Assembly: GCA_903832325.1 (NCBI GenBank)
Contig: CAILBC010000015.1
Location: 55,303 to 119,302, forward strand
DNA length: 64,000 bases
Source of the DNA: an uncultured Sphingomonadales bacterium
Lineage (GTDB): Bacteria > Pseudomonadota > Alphaproteobacteria > Sphingomonadales > Sphingomonadaceae
Reading direction: 5' to 3'
Below, piece by piece: positions 28,401 through 36,856 of this stretch. Each line of letters opens with the position of its first letter. The first letter of the stretch is position 1. The notes below the pieces were generated by a model. The model worked only from the letters and a program-made list of their open reading frames with translations, made no database searches and was not told the DNA's origin. Both the position numbers and the translations under genes were made by a program.

Positions 28401-28582
28401 TCGATTTCCTGCGCCGACAGGCCCGAACTTTGCGTGATGATCTCCACGCGCGGCGGCACCGGATCGGGATAGGCCTCGATATTCAGCTGGCGATAGGCCA
28501 GAAACCCGCCCAGCAGGAATACCGCCAGCACGGCCAGCACCATCCGCCGCCGGCGCAGCGCAAAGTTGACGATCGGGTTCAT
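25415..28582 (-). CDS. czcA: Heavy-metal RND efflux pump (CzcA/CusA family)
   Basis: 1055 residues. The proton-driven inner-membrane pump exports metal ions through the adaptor and channel encoded on each side. The twelve-helix RND layout with two large periplasmic loops is complete. In the fourth membrane helix the proton-relay acids are kept: DFGLIVDATVIMVEN has both Asp and the Glu of the heavy-metal subgroup. No methionine-rich copper signature is obvious, so Zn/Co/Cd-type export is favoured over Cu/Ag, but this is inference. It is translationally coupled to the lipoprotein gene and starts one base after the stop of the adaptor gene. Confidence 0.92.
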   Translation of the reverse strand: MNPIVNFALRRRRMVLAVLAVFLLGGFLAYRQLNIEAYPDPVPPRVEIITQSSGLSAQEIERTITIPIEIQLAGIKNVKKVETISLFGLSDVRVQFTYDYTYEEAQQKVLNQLAQLAPLPAGAQPQISPTSPIGEIFRYQIVGPKGYSVTDLKTIQDWILQRRFKAVPGVIDVNGWAGKSKTYEVTVDQHKLVSYGLSLSQVLGAINAANINVGGQTINLGPQAAVVRGVGLIHTMDDIRNTMIAPGNGKPVLVSDVATVQVGNLPRLGIVGRDNEDDIVQGVILMRRGEESMPTLQRVEAEVDHINHDNILPPGVHLEKIYDRTELISVTIHTVLENMLSGIVLIFAVQWIFLGSWRSAAIVAMTIPFALAFAVLIMVARGESANLLSIGAIDFGLIVDATVIMVENIFRHLSQDPRKRFGRGVLDRMGGIQPFSGKLATIALSASEVNRAIFFAAAIIIAGFLPLFTLTGVEGHIFGPMARTYAYGIIGGLVATFTISPVLAAMLLKDQEEEKETWLVRRMRAAYDPVLHFAIANRTLAMAGMGALLLAAGIAVSGLGLEFLPKLEEGNFWIRATLPPSISLEEAQVYTNRMRHILMKYPEVRTVVSQLGRPDDGTDTTGFYNAEFYVPLKPADQWPGHPTKDQLTKQVSDDLSAPFPGVSFEFSQNIEDNVEEAASGVKGQNSVKLYGNDLDAIQAAAYQIKGVMAGVRGITDLSVFDAVGQPTVNIKVDRLRAAHYGLSPGDVNAVVQAAIGGQATGSNVYEYGSDRNFPIVVRLASEYRKNLDAIRAIPVAVPNAAGGVAQVPLSAVADIRLVAGYSFIYREDQSRYIPIGFAVRGRDLGSAILEAQAKIDRLVLPPGTRIEWVGEFGELQAALARLEVVVPIAFLAIGVLLFANFGSLRDTLLAASVMPMALVGGIFALYFTGTPFSVSAAIGFIGLFGISVMGGILVLSYFNQMLGAGMPRDLAIVHAARTQFRPVMMTCIAACVGLLPAAVATGIGSQVQKPLALVVVGGILLAPILILIVLPVMIDLFSTRPGADDPPPPAGETVA

Positions 28583-28583
28583 C

Positions 28584-29768
28584 TCAATCGGCCTTTGCGC
28601 CGCGGTCGATGAACAGGCTGCCGGCGGTCACCACCGTTTCGCCCGCGCGCAGCCCGCCGGTCACTTCGACCAGGCCATCGCGCACTTTGCCCGCCGTGAT
28701 CTGGCGCAGCGCAAGCCGGTGCCCCTGGCTGCTGGCCACCCACACCCGGGCGGTCTGGCCTTCGAAGATCACCGCTTCTTCGGGCACGGTCAGCGCCGGG
28801 TGCGTTGCACCGGTCAGCAGCGTGAACCGGGCAAAGGTTTCGGGTTTGAGATGGCCATCGGGGTTGGGCAGTTCGGCGCGCACCTGCAACCGGCGCGATG
28901 CCGGGTCGATCATCGGCGCGACATAGCTGATCCGCGCCTGCAGCACTTCATCGCTGCCGAGCGGACGCACCTGGGCGATCTGGCCGACTTTGGCGCGGCC
29001 AGCGTCTTCTTCGCGCAGATTGCCGACCAGCCAGACGCGATCGAACCCGGAAATCACGAACGCCTGCGTGGCGCCGCCGCCGGCCGCACTGGCCACATTC
29101 TGCCCCGGGCCGATCAGGCGCTGCGTCACCACGCCCGAAACCGGCGCGCGCACCACGCCTTCGCCATGCTCCACCGATCCGCCCAGCGCCTTGCGCCGGC
29201 CTTCGGCCGCGGCCAGCGCGGCCTCGGCTGTGGTGAGGTCGGCTTGCGCCTGCTGCCAGTCCTTCAACGCGGCGCCTTTGTGATCATACAGATCGTGCAG
29301 CCGCGCCTCGGCCGCGCGGGTCAGGCGCACCTGCGCGGTTGCGGCGGCAAGATCGGCCTGGCTTTGCGCCGCCTCGCTGGCGGCCACGGCAAACAGCACC
29401 TGGCCGGCGCGCACCCGATCGCCGGCTTTTGCCGCGATCCGCGTCACCCGCCCGGTAAACGGGGAAAACACGGGTGTGGTCAGATCGTCATCGACCGCAA
29501 TCTTGCCCTCGCTCGAAGCGGCTTCGTCGAGATTGGCGCTTTGCACGGTCGCGAATTTCAGCGTCTGCCATTGCCGGTCGGTGGCGGCAAAGCTGCCATC
29601 GGCGGCGGCAGGCGGCGGCGGCGCGGGCGGCGGCGACAGCGCCGCGCTCAGCCAGGGCAGAAACCAGAACAGCGCAAGCACCGCCAGCAGCAGCCCGGCG
29701 GCGATCTGCCATTGCACGGTTGCGCTCAGCCGGGGCACATTCGGCCGCTCGGTGGGACCGGTTTCCAT
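28584..29768 (-). CDS. czcB: RND efflux periplasmic adaptor (CzcB-like)
   Basis: 394 residues from ATG 29768, with AGGA ten bases upstream; the open frame continues far past this but is not coding. A membrane anchor at residues 18-44 is followed by a Pro/Ala linker. Then come a lipoyl half-motif (VFSPFTGRVTRIAAKAGD), a helical hairpin (about 135-205), the second lipoyl half (VVRAPVSGVVTQRLIGPGQ) and beta-barrel and membrane-proximal domains. It bridges the pump and the outer-membrane channel. It heads the operon. No metal-sensing regulator lies next to it. Confidence 0.91.
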   Translation of the reverse strand: METGPTERPNVPRLSATVQWQIAAGLLLAVLALFWFLPWLSAALSPPPAPPPPAAADGSFAATDRQWQTLKFATVQSANLDEAASSEGKIAVDDDLTTPVFSPFTGRVTRIAAKAGDRVRAGQVLFAVAASEAAQSQADLAAATAQVRLTRAAEARLHDLYDHKGAALKDWQQAQADLTTAEAALAAAEGRRKALGGSVEHGEGVVRAPVSGVVTQRLIGPGQNVASAAGGGATQAFVISGFDRVWLVGNLREEDAGRAKVGQIAQVRPLGSDEVLQARISYVAPMIDPASRRLQVRAELPNPDGHLKPETFARFTLLTGATHPALTVPEEAVIFEGQTARVWVASSQGHRLALRQITAGKVRDGLVEVTGGLRAGETVVTAGSLFIDRGAKAD

Positions 29769-30140
29769 CACGTCATGTCCTGCGAACAAGGGTAAACCCG
29801 CGCCTTCCGTTGGTTCGCCCGGCCCGCGCATGCAATGCTTTTTTTGCCGCGTCGCATTAAGATTTCGAAAAATGCCGGTAATGTTGAACCCGCAGGGCCC
29901 AGACGGCCGGCGCGCAGCGCGGTGCGGTTGCGCCGGAAACACCGCCGGCGCGATCGTTGGCATCGCAAGGCGCAGCATTCGCAATCGATGCCGGGCTTGC
30001 CGTTGCGCGCCCGGCAATGCACCATGGCCACGACAGACGTGCGCTGCACCGGGGGGTACAATGGCCAATATCGCAACGCTGCGCAGGGGGGGCACAGTGA
30101 TCACGGCCAATCCGGCCGGTGATCTGGCCACGGCGGCGGT
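29769..30140. other. Gene-free divergent region
   Basis: 372 bases between the efflux operon and the ABC operon, whose promoters should both lie here. Open frames across it lack signal peptides, family similarity or ribosome binding sites. A run of seven T residues occurs near 29841. I see no convincing operator palindrome. Confidence 0.5.
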
Positions 30141-30989
30141 TTGCCGCCCGTTCCGGCAGATGCGGTATCGCCACCCGTGACAGGGTCGCTGCACCCCGAT
30201 CGGCGGCGTGTGCTGGCCGGCCTGACAACTGCGGGCCTCACAGCTGCGGGCCTTTCGGCTGCTGCGCTGTCTGGGTGCGCTCGCACGCCGCGCGATCCGC
30301 GCCAGGTGGTGATCGGCGCCTCGCCCACCGGCGTTCCGTTCAGCTATGTCGATCCGGTCAGCAACCGGTTGACCGGGGCGATGGTCGATATTGCCGCCAC
30401 GCTGTGCGCGCGGCTGGGGCTGGTGGCCGATTTTCGCGTTGTGCCTTTTGCCGCGCTGGTGCCCTCGCTGACCACGGGGCGGATCGATCTGATTGCCGCG
30501 GCGATGCTGCGCACCCCGGCGCGTGAAAATCTGGTGGCGTTTTCGGCGCCGGTGTTTGCCTATGCCGGGGGCGTGGCGATGCGCGGTGATGATGTCGCGC
30601 GCTGCCCCGATCTGGCCGCGCTGCGCGGGCGGCGCGTGGGCGGGCAGATCGGCACGCGCTTTATCGACCAGTTGCACGATGCCGGGATCGATCGCGTCGT
30701 CACCTATCAGGGGCTGGGCGACATGCTGCGCGATCTGGCGCACGGGCGGATCGATGCGGCCTATGGCGATGAACCGATCCTGCGCACGATCCTGCGCGTG
30801 GGGCCGCGCTGGCATCTTCGGCTGGCCACCGATTTCCGATCACCGGGCAAGGAGCCGCTGTGCCTGATCGGGCGCAAGGCGGCGCCGTTGATCCCGCGCA
30901 TCGATGCCGCGCTGGCTGGCCCGGCGCGCAGCGGCATCGCGCCGATACTGCACCGTTGGGGTCTGGACGAAGGGGTTGGCACGGCGTGA
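30141..30989 (+). CDS. ABC-type amino-acid substrate-binding lipoprotein
   Basis: 282 residues from a TTG at 30141; a GTG at 30177 is an equally possible start, and neither has a clear ribosome binding site. RRRVLAGLT with the following hydrophobic stretch and the lipobox LSGC suggest a Tat-type lipoprotein signal. The mature part is a family 3 solute-binding protein: [17 protein letters not shown] at its start, [20 protein letters not shown], and [19 protein letters not shown]. Such proteins deliver polar amino acids or similar amines to the permease encoded next. The operon context with an FAD oxidoreductase suggests an amine or D-/N-substituted amino acid, by inference. Confidence 0.85.
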   Translation: MPPVPADAVSPPVTGSLHPDRRRVLAGLTTAGLTAAGLSAAALSGCARTPRDPRQVVIGASPTGVPFSYVDPVSNRLTGAMVDIAATLCARLGLVADFRVVPFAALVPSLTTGRIDLIAAAMLRTPARENLVAFSAPVFAYAGGVAMRGDDVARCPDLAALRGRRVGGQIGTRFIDQLHDAGIDRVVTYQGLGDMLRDLAHGRIDAAYGDEPILRTILRVGPRWHLRLATDFRSPGKEPLCLIGRKAAPLIPRIDAALAGPARSGIAPILHRWGLDEGVGTA

Positions 30990-31635
30990 CCGAATTTCTG
31001 ATCGATGCGCGGGCCTTTCTGCCGATCCTGCTGCAGGGCCTGGTGGTCACGCTGGAACTCACCGTCTGCGCGCTGGCGCTCAGCCTGGTGCTGGGCATGG
31101 TCTGGGTTGCGCTGGGGCGATCGGGTTTTGCCCCGTGGCGCTGGCTGAGCGTGACGGTGATCACTATCGTGCGCGGCATTCCGATCATCGTGCAACTGTT
31201 CTTCATCTATTTCGTGCTGCCCGACTGGGGGCTGGATCTGCCGCCGTTCCTGGCCGGGGTGATCGGGCTGGGGCTGGCCTATTCGGTCTATCAGGCGGAA
31301 AACATCCGTGGCGGGATCGGCGCGGTGGACAAAGGCCTGATCGAAGCAGGGCAGGCGCTGGGCATGAACCGGATCACGCTGTGGCGGCGCGTGATCCTGC
31401 CGCTGGGGCTGCGCCATGCGCTGCCGGCGATGGGCAATTCGATGGTCATGCTGTTGAAGGACACATCGATCGCATCGACCATCACGATTGCCGAACTGAC
31501 CCGTGCCGGGCAGCTTCTGGCGATTTCGACCTTTCGCAACGGATCGGTCTATGCGCTGCTGGCGCTGCTTTATCTGGCGGCCAGCCTGCCGCTGGCGGCG
31601 CTGGTGCGGCTGCTGGAAAAACGGGGGCGCATGGC

Positions 31636-31639
<4 letters not shown>
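30986..31639 (+). CDS. Amino-acid ABC transporter permease
   Basis: 217 residues. The GTG start overlaps the previous stop (GTGA). Five membrane helices and the HisM/GlnP-type coupling segment ([20 protein letters not shown]) are present, preceded by [13 protein letters not shown], all hallmarks of polar amino-acid permeases. A single permease gene means a homodimeric channel. It overlaps the ATPase gene by four bases. Confidence 0.92.
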
Positions 31640-32406
<767 letters not shown>

Positions 32407-32422
32407 CCAGGACGTTCGAACG

Positions 32423-33823
32423 ATGCCACACCCCGATCAGGCCACCCGCTATGGCGCGGTCTTTTGGCTGGATGATTGCGGCGATGATCTGACCCGCCGC
32501 CCCGCGCTGGCCGGGGATGAAACGGTTGATGTCGCGATTGTCGGCGGCGGCTTTTCCGGGCTGTGGACGGCGTGGTTCCTGTTGCAGGCCAATCCGGCGC
32601 TGCAGATTGCGGTGATCGAACGCGAATTCTGCGGCCATGGCGCATCGGGGCGCAACGGTGGCTGGTGTTCGCCGCGCTATCCGATGCTGGTGGACGAACT
32701 GGAAAAGCATTTCGGCGCCGATGCTGCGCGCGCGACAATCCGCGCGCAGCATGCCATTGTCGACGATATTGGCGCGATCATCGCCGATCAGGGCATCGAT
32801 GCCCATTTCACCCCCGGCGGCATGCTGTCGGTCGCGCGCACGCCGCGCCAGCTCGCCGCGCTCCATGCGACCTATGCGACCTATGACCGGCTCGGGCTGG
32901 CCGGGGATACCCACATGCTGTCGGCGGACGAGGCGCGCGGGTTGATCGCCGCCAGCAGCATCCTGGGGGGCATGAAAACGCGATCGGGCGCATCGATCCA
33001 CCCGGCGCGGCTGGTGCGGGGCCTGGCCCGCGCGGTCGAAGCGCGCGGCGGGCGCATATGGGAGAGCACCGCTGTTGCCCGCGTGCGCCCGGGCCGCCCG
33101 GCCATGGTGGAAACGGCCGGCGGCACGGTGACCGCGCGGCGCGCGGTGGTGCTGGCGGGAGAGGCCTATCTGTCCGACCTTCCCGGCTATCACCGCCAGT
33201 TGCTGCCGATGTCATCGATGATCGTGGCGACCGCGCCGCTGGATCAGGCCACCTGGGATGCGATCGGCTGGCAGGGGTATGAAAGCCTCAGTTCCGGCGC
33301 CTACACCAAGGATTATCTGACCCGCACACGCGATGGGCGCATCCTGTTCGGCAGCCGCGGCGCGCCCTATCTGTTCGGATCGGCCATGCCCGAACAGGCG
33401 CTGGCAGACCCGGCGCTCTATGGCCCGATCATTGCCAATCTGCGCGGCTGGTTTCCGGTGCTGCGCGATGTGCCGATCACCCATGCCTGGGGTGGTTATC
33501 TGGGCGTGCCGCGCGATGGCATGCCGTCTGTGCATTTCGATCCGGCAACCGGGCTGGGCAATGCGTTCGGCTATACCGGGCGGGGCGTGGCGACCAGCGC
33601 GCTGGCCGGGCGCGCGCTTGCCGGGCTGATCGCGGATGATCGCGCGCTGGTTCCCGATCTGCCGATGATGCGCGCGCCCGGCCGGCTGTGGGAAGTGGAA
33701 CCGCTGCGCTGGATCGGCGTGCGCTATATCCAGAATGCCTTTGCGCGGATCGATGCTGCCGATTTCCGCGATGGCAGCACGCCGCCCGATGCCAAACTGG
33801 CGAAATCGCTGGCCCCGATCTGA
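32423..33823 (+). CDS. FAD-dependent amine/amino-acid oxidoreductase (DAO family)
   Basis: 466 residues from ATG 32423, with AGGA about nine bases upstream. The FAD dinucleotide-binding motif VAIVGGGFSGLWTAW starts near residue 38, and GHGASGRNGGW is typical of PuuB/OrdL-type oxidases of N-substituted amines. FGYTGRGVATSALAGR near 390 is the C-terminal FAD contact. It follows the ABC ATPase by 16 bases, so imported substrate is probably oxidised by this enzyme. Candidates include glutamylputrescine, sarcosine-like compounds or D-amino acids. The real substrate cannot be read from sequence. Confidence 0.88.
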   Translation: MPHPDQATRYGAVFWLDDCGDDLTRRPALAGDETVDVAIVGGGFSGLWTAWFLLQANPALQIAVIEREFCGHGASGRNGGWCSPRYPMLVDELEKHFGADAARATIRAQHAIVDDIGAIIADQGIDAHFTPGGMLSVARTPRQLAALHATYATYDRLGLAGDTHMLSADEARGLIAASSILGGMKTRSGASIHPARLVRGLARAVEARGGRIWESTAVARVRPGRPAMVETAGGTVTARRAVVLAGEAYLSDLPGYHRQLLPMSSMIVATAPLDQATWDAIGWQGYESLSSGAYTKDYLTRTRDGRILFGSRGAPYLFGSAMPEQALADPALYGPIIANLRGWFPVLRDVPITHAWGGYLGVPRDGMPSVHFDPATGLGNAFGYTGRGVATSALAGRALAGLIADDRALVPDLPMMRAPGRLWEVEPLRWIGVRYIQNAFARIDAADFRDGSTPPDAKLAKSLAPI

Positions 33824-33877
33824 TCACCGCGCAAACCGGATGACACGCGCGGCCGCGGTCTGTATGGGGCCAGGCCA

Positions 33878-34300
33878 ATGACCCGTTTTCGCGCCTTTGT
33901 CCTGAGCCACCGCGCCTTTGCCGGCGTGCTGATCGCGCTGGCGCTGGCGATGAAGGCGCTGGTGCCGGCGGGCACGATGATCGCCCCGCAGGCCCATGTG
34001 CTGATGGTGCAGATCTGCGATGGCTTTGGCCCGGCCGAACGCACCCTGGCCCATGCCGTTGCAATTCCGGTTTCGGAAAAGGGCGCCGCGCGCCACGATG
34101 GCGGCAAAGCGGCGCATGATGCGCCGGCCTGCCCTTATGCCACGCTCGGCCTTGCCGGGCTGGGTGGCGGCGATCCGCTGCTGATCGCGCTGGCGCTGGT
34201 GTTTATGCTGGCCGTGGCGCGCGCCCGGCCGGTCGGGCGTGCGCCGCGCGCCCGCGCTTTCCTGCGGCCGCCGCTGCGCGCACCGCCGGCACTGGCCTGA
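33878..34300 (+). CDS. Small membrane protein resembling DUF2946
   Basis: 140 residues. The N-terminal hydrophobic segment (about 12-32), then PAGTMIAPQAHVLMVQICDG, a His/Cys-bearing loop (about 55-88, ending APACPYATLG) and a second membrane segment at 95-115 resemble the DUF2946 family. Members occur near copper-handling genes, and the family function is not established. The Arg/Pro-rich C-terminus is cytoplasmic by the positive-inside rule. The following outer-membrane gene starts 112 bases later in the same direction. Confidence 0.65.
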   Translation: MTRFRAFVLSHRAFAGVLIALALAMKALVPAGTMIAPQAHVLMVQICDGFGPAERTLAHAVAIPVSEKGAARHDGGKAAHDAPACPYATLGLAGLGGGDPLLIALALVFMLAVARARPVGRAPRARAFLRPPLRAPPALA

Positions 34301-34412
34301 ACCGCTGCGGGCGGCGTCTGCCGCCCGTGTTGAGTCCAGCCTGGCCTGCGACGGGGCGTGCAACGATGCCGCTGTCGCGCAGGTCTGCATTTTTCGGAAA
34401 AGTCCTGTCATC

Positions 34413-35390
34413 ATGCGCAACCGTCTTGCCGCCAGCGTTTTGCTGTGCACCGCCCTTGCCCCCGTTCCCGCGCTCGCCTGCGCCTGTGGCTGCGGCATTT
34501 TCGATGCCGGGGTCACGTCGATCCTGCCCCAGGCCGCAGACAGCGGCCTTTCCGTCTTCGCCCGCTACAGCACCATGGATCAGACCACCAATCGCGAGCA
34601 GGGCCATGTTGCCAGCGCCGATGACAATGCGGACAAGCGGATCAAAACCGGCTTTTACACGCTCGGCGCCAATTACGTCATCGCGCACAAGTGGATGGTG
34701 ATGGCCGAACTGCCGCTCTATCAACGCCGCTTCACCACGGTTGGTGCCGATGGACAGGGCAATCCGGTGACCGAAACCGTGCCGCTGACCGATCTGGGTG
34801 ATGCCATGCTGCGCGTTACCTACACCGGTTTTTCGCCGGAAATGACCAGCGGCATCGGCATCGGGGTAAAGCTGCCGACCGGGCGCGCGACCAGCCCCAC
34901 CGACACGTATGGCGGGCTGCCCTATGATCACGACACGCTGCCCGGCACCGGCAGCACCGATCTGGAAATCAGCGGCTATCATGTCGGGCACCTGGCCGGC
35001 GCGGCGCGCTGGTTTGTCCAGGCGCAATACCGGTTCGCGGTTGCCACGCGCGATGGCTATCGCCCCGGCAACGAATTCAACGGCGGCCTGGGCGTGACGT
35101 ATGATCTGCCTGCGGGCAGCGCGATCGTTTCGCCCACGGTGCAGATGCTCGGCTCTGTCCGCGCGCGGGACAGCAATGGTGGCGCGCCCTCGCTCAATTC
35201 GGGGTATCAGCGGCTGTTCGTTGCGCCGGGCCTGCGCGTGCAGATCACGCGCCGCCTGTCGGTGTTTGGCGATGTCGAACTGCCCATCGCGGAATATGTC
35301 AATGCGGCAAGGCCGGCCGACAACACCGATTCCAGGGGCCAGCTCGCCGCGCCCGTGCTGTTCAAGCTGCAGGTCAATTACGGTTTCTGA
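34413..35390 (+). CDS. Outer-membrane barrel-like protein with N-terminal cysteine cluster
   Basis: 325 residues from ATG 34413; the longer open frame is not needed. A signal peptide ends at about residue 22, and the mature protein begins with CACGCGIFDAG, a dense cysteine cluster. The rest reads as repeated amphipathic strands of a transporter-like barrel of the MetA-pathway phenol-degradation type, ending in aromatic Phe (VNYGF). The cysteine cluster suggests a bound metal and, with the DUF2946-like neighbour, possibly copper; both points are inference. Convergent with the GH130-like gene. Confidence 0.75.
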   Translation: MRNRLAASVLLCTALAPVPALACACGCGIFDAGVTSILPQAADSGLSVFARYSTMDQTTNREQGHVASADDNADKRIKTGFYTLGANYVIAHKWMVMAELPLYQRRFTTVGADGQGNPVTETVPLTDLGDAMLRVTYTGFSPEMTSGIGIGVKLPTGRATSPTDTYGGLPYDHDTLPGTGSTDLEISGYHVGHLAGAARWFVQAQYRFAVATRDGYRPGNEFNGGLGVTYDLPAGSAIVSPTVQMLGSVRARDSNGGAPSLNSGYQRLFVAPGLRVQITRRLSVFGDVELPIAEYVNAARPADNTDSRGQLAAPVLFKLQVNYGF

Positions 35391-35404
35391 CCCCGCCGCG
35401 CCCG

Positions 35405-35485
35405 CGCCACGGCATCCTTTGGCATGGAATGGCGAAACCCGCCGACAGCATGGCGCGGGACAACCGCCAGCAGGATGCCGTGGCG
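35405..35485. repeat. Inverted repeat, perfect 14-bp arms
   Basis: CGCCACGGCATCCT (35405-35418) is the exact reverse complement of 35472-35485, with 53 bases between. It lies between convergent genes and may help to end transcription from both sides. Confidence 0.7.
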
Positions 35486-35546
35486 ATTGATCAGCGCCCG
35501 ATGTTCACCGGCTCACCTTCGCGCGAAGCCGGGGCGACGGGTGCGG

Positions 35547-36848
35547 TCATGGCGGGGTCATTCCCTGTTTGAGGATGCCGACCAGACGGTCGATCGATAT
35601 CGTGGAAAAGGTCGAGAACGTGTCGCAGATGGCATAGGGCAGGATGATGCGCTCACCGAACCGCATCGCGCCGCACGAATAGACCACATTGGGCACATAG
35701 CCTTCGCGTTCGGCATCTTCGGGTTCGACCAGCGGTTCACGGCTGCGGCCGATCACGCGCGACGGATCGGCCTTGTCAAGCAGCACCGCGCCGATCGCAT
35801 AGTGCCGCACCGGGCCCACCCCGTGCGTAAACACCAGCCAGCCTTCATCGAGCTCGATCGGCGATCCGCAATTGCCGATCTGCACGAATTCCCAGGGGTA
35901 TTTCGGTGACAGCAGCGGGGTGCCCGGGCCCCATTCCAGCAGATCGTCGGAATAGACCAGTTGCAGGTTTTCGTTGTCGTGGCGTGCGATCATCGCATAG
36001 CGGCCGCCGATCTTGCGCGGAAACAGCGCCATGCCTTTGCCCAAGGCGGCCGGCCCGCGCAGCGGCTGCATCCGGAACGACAGGAAATCCCGCGTTTCAA
36101 GCAGTTCCGAACGGATCGCACGGCCGTCATAGGCGGTATAGGTGGCGTAAAAGGTGGTCACGCCGTCTTCGACAAAGGCGACAAAGCGCGCATCCTCGAT
36201 GCCGTTCGATTGCGCCTCGGTCACCGGAAAAATCACGCGCTCGGTAATGTCGGTTTCGGCGGCAAAGGCCAGATCCACCCGGTCCCCTGCGCGCGCGGTC
36301 AGTGCGGGCAGCGTTGACAGCCGCGCCGGCGGGGCAATCGTGATCGCCCCGTCGGGCGCAATCGTGCCCGATCGGAACGTCAGCGAGGAAATGTGCCCTT
36401 CGCCCACCGCACGCAGCGACAGGATGAAGCGCAGATGCCCGGGCGCGACGCCCGTCTGGTCGGGGTGTGGCACGATGCTGGGGTTGAACAGCGCGGCGGC
36501 TTCAAAACTGTATTCGTGCAGAAAATAGGCCCCGATCAGCTGGCGCTGGTCGGGGGTGAACATTGTGTGGCTGGCAAAGGCCAGCTCCATTTCGCTGGCA
36601 CGGCGGTCAAACAGTTCGGGCAGGTTGCGGTGGCGATCGTCGAAGGTTTTCAGCGTTTCGGCCAGCACCGCCGCCACTTCGGCCGGGCTCAGCGCAAGCA
36701 GGCGCGATACCAGATGGTTCGCGCGCGCCTGGTCCAGCGGGTTGTAATCGCGCGGTTCCAGCGCGGGACGAAACGGGCGCACCACCACCCGTGAAGGATC
36801 GGGCCGCAGATGCAGCGCCTGGCGGTTGAAGAACGGAAGAACGGCCAT
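35547..36848 (-). CDS. GH130-family glycosidase/phosphorylase-like protein
   Basis: 433 residues from ATG 36848; the longer frame upstream overlaps the glycosyltransferase and is unlikely. The pattern is a five-bladed beta-propeller of family GH130, whose members phosphorolyse or hydrolyse beta-mannosides: IEDARFVAFV, ENLQLVYSDDLLEWG, GSPIELDEGWLVFTHGVG and YVPNVVYSCG recur in the family. An N-terminal helical part (1-110) is also present in the longer GH130 subfamily. I cannot tell phosphorylase from hydrolase. It follows the glycosyltransferase gene by eight bases in the same operon, so one probably builds and the other trims the same sugar. Confidence 0.82.
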   Translation of the reverse strand: MAVLPFFNRQALHLRPDPSRVVVRPFRPALEPRDYNPLDQARANHLVSRLLALSPAEVAAVLAETLKTFDDRHRNLPELFDRRASEMELAFASHTMFTPDQRQLIGAYFLHEYSFEAAALFNPSIVPHPDQTGVAPGHLRFILSLRAVGEGHISSLTFRSGTIAPDGAITIAPPARLSTLPALTARAGDRVDLAFAAETDITERVIFPVTEAQSNGIEDARFVAFVEDGVTTFYATYTAYDGRAIRSELLETRDFLSFRMQPLRGPAALGKGMALFPRKIGGRYAMIARHDNENLQLVYSDDLLEWGPGTPLLSPKYPWEFVQIGNCGSPIELDEGWLVFTHGVGPVRHYAIGAVLLDKADPSRVIGRSREPLVEPEDAEREGYVPNVVYSCGAMRFGERIILPYAICDTFSTFSTISIDRLVGILKQGMTPP

Positions 36849-36856
36849 TTGGGTCT

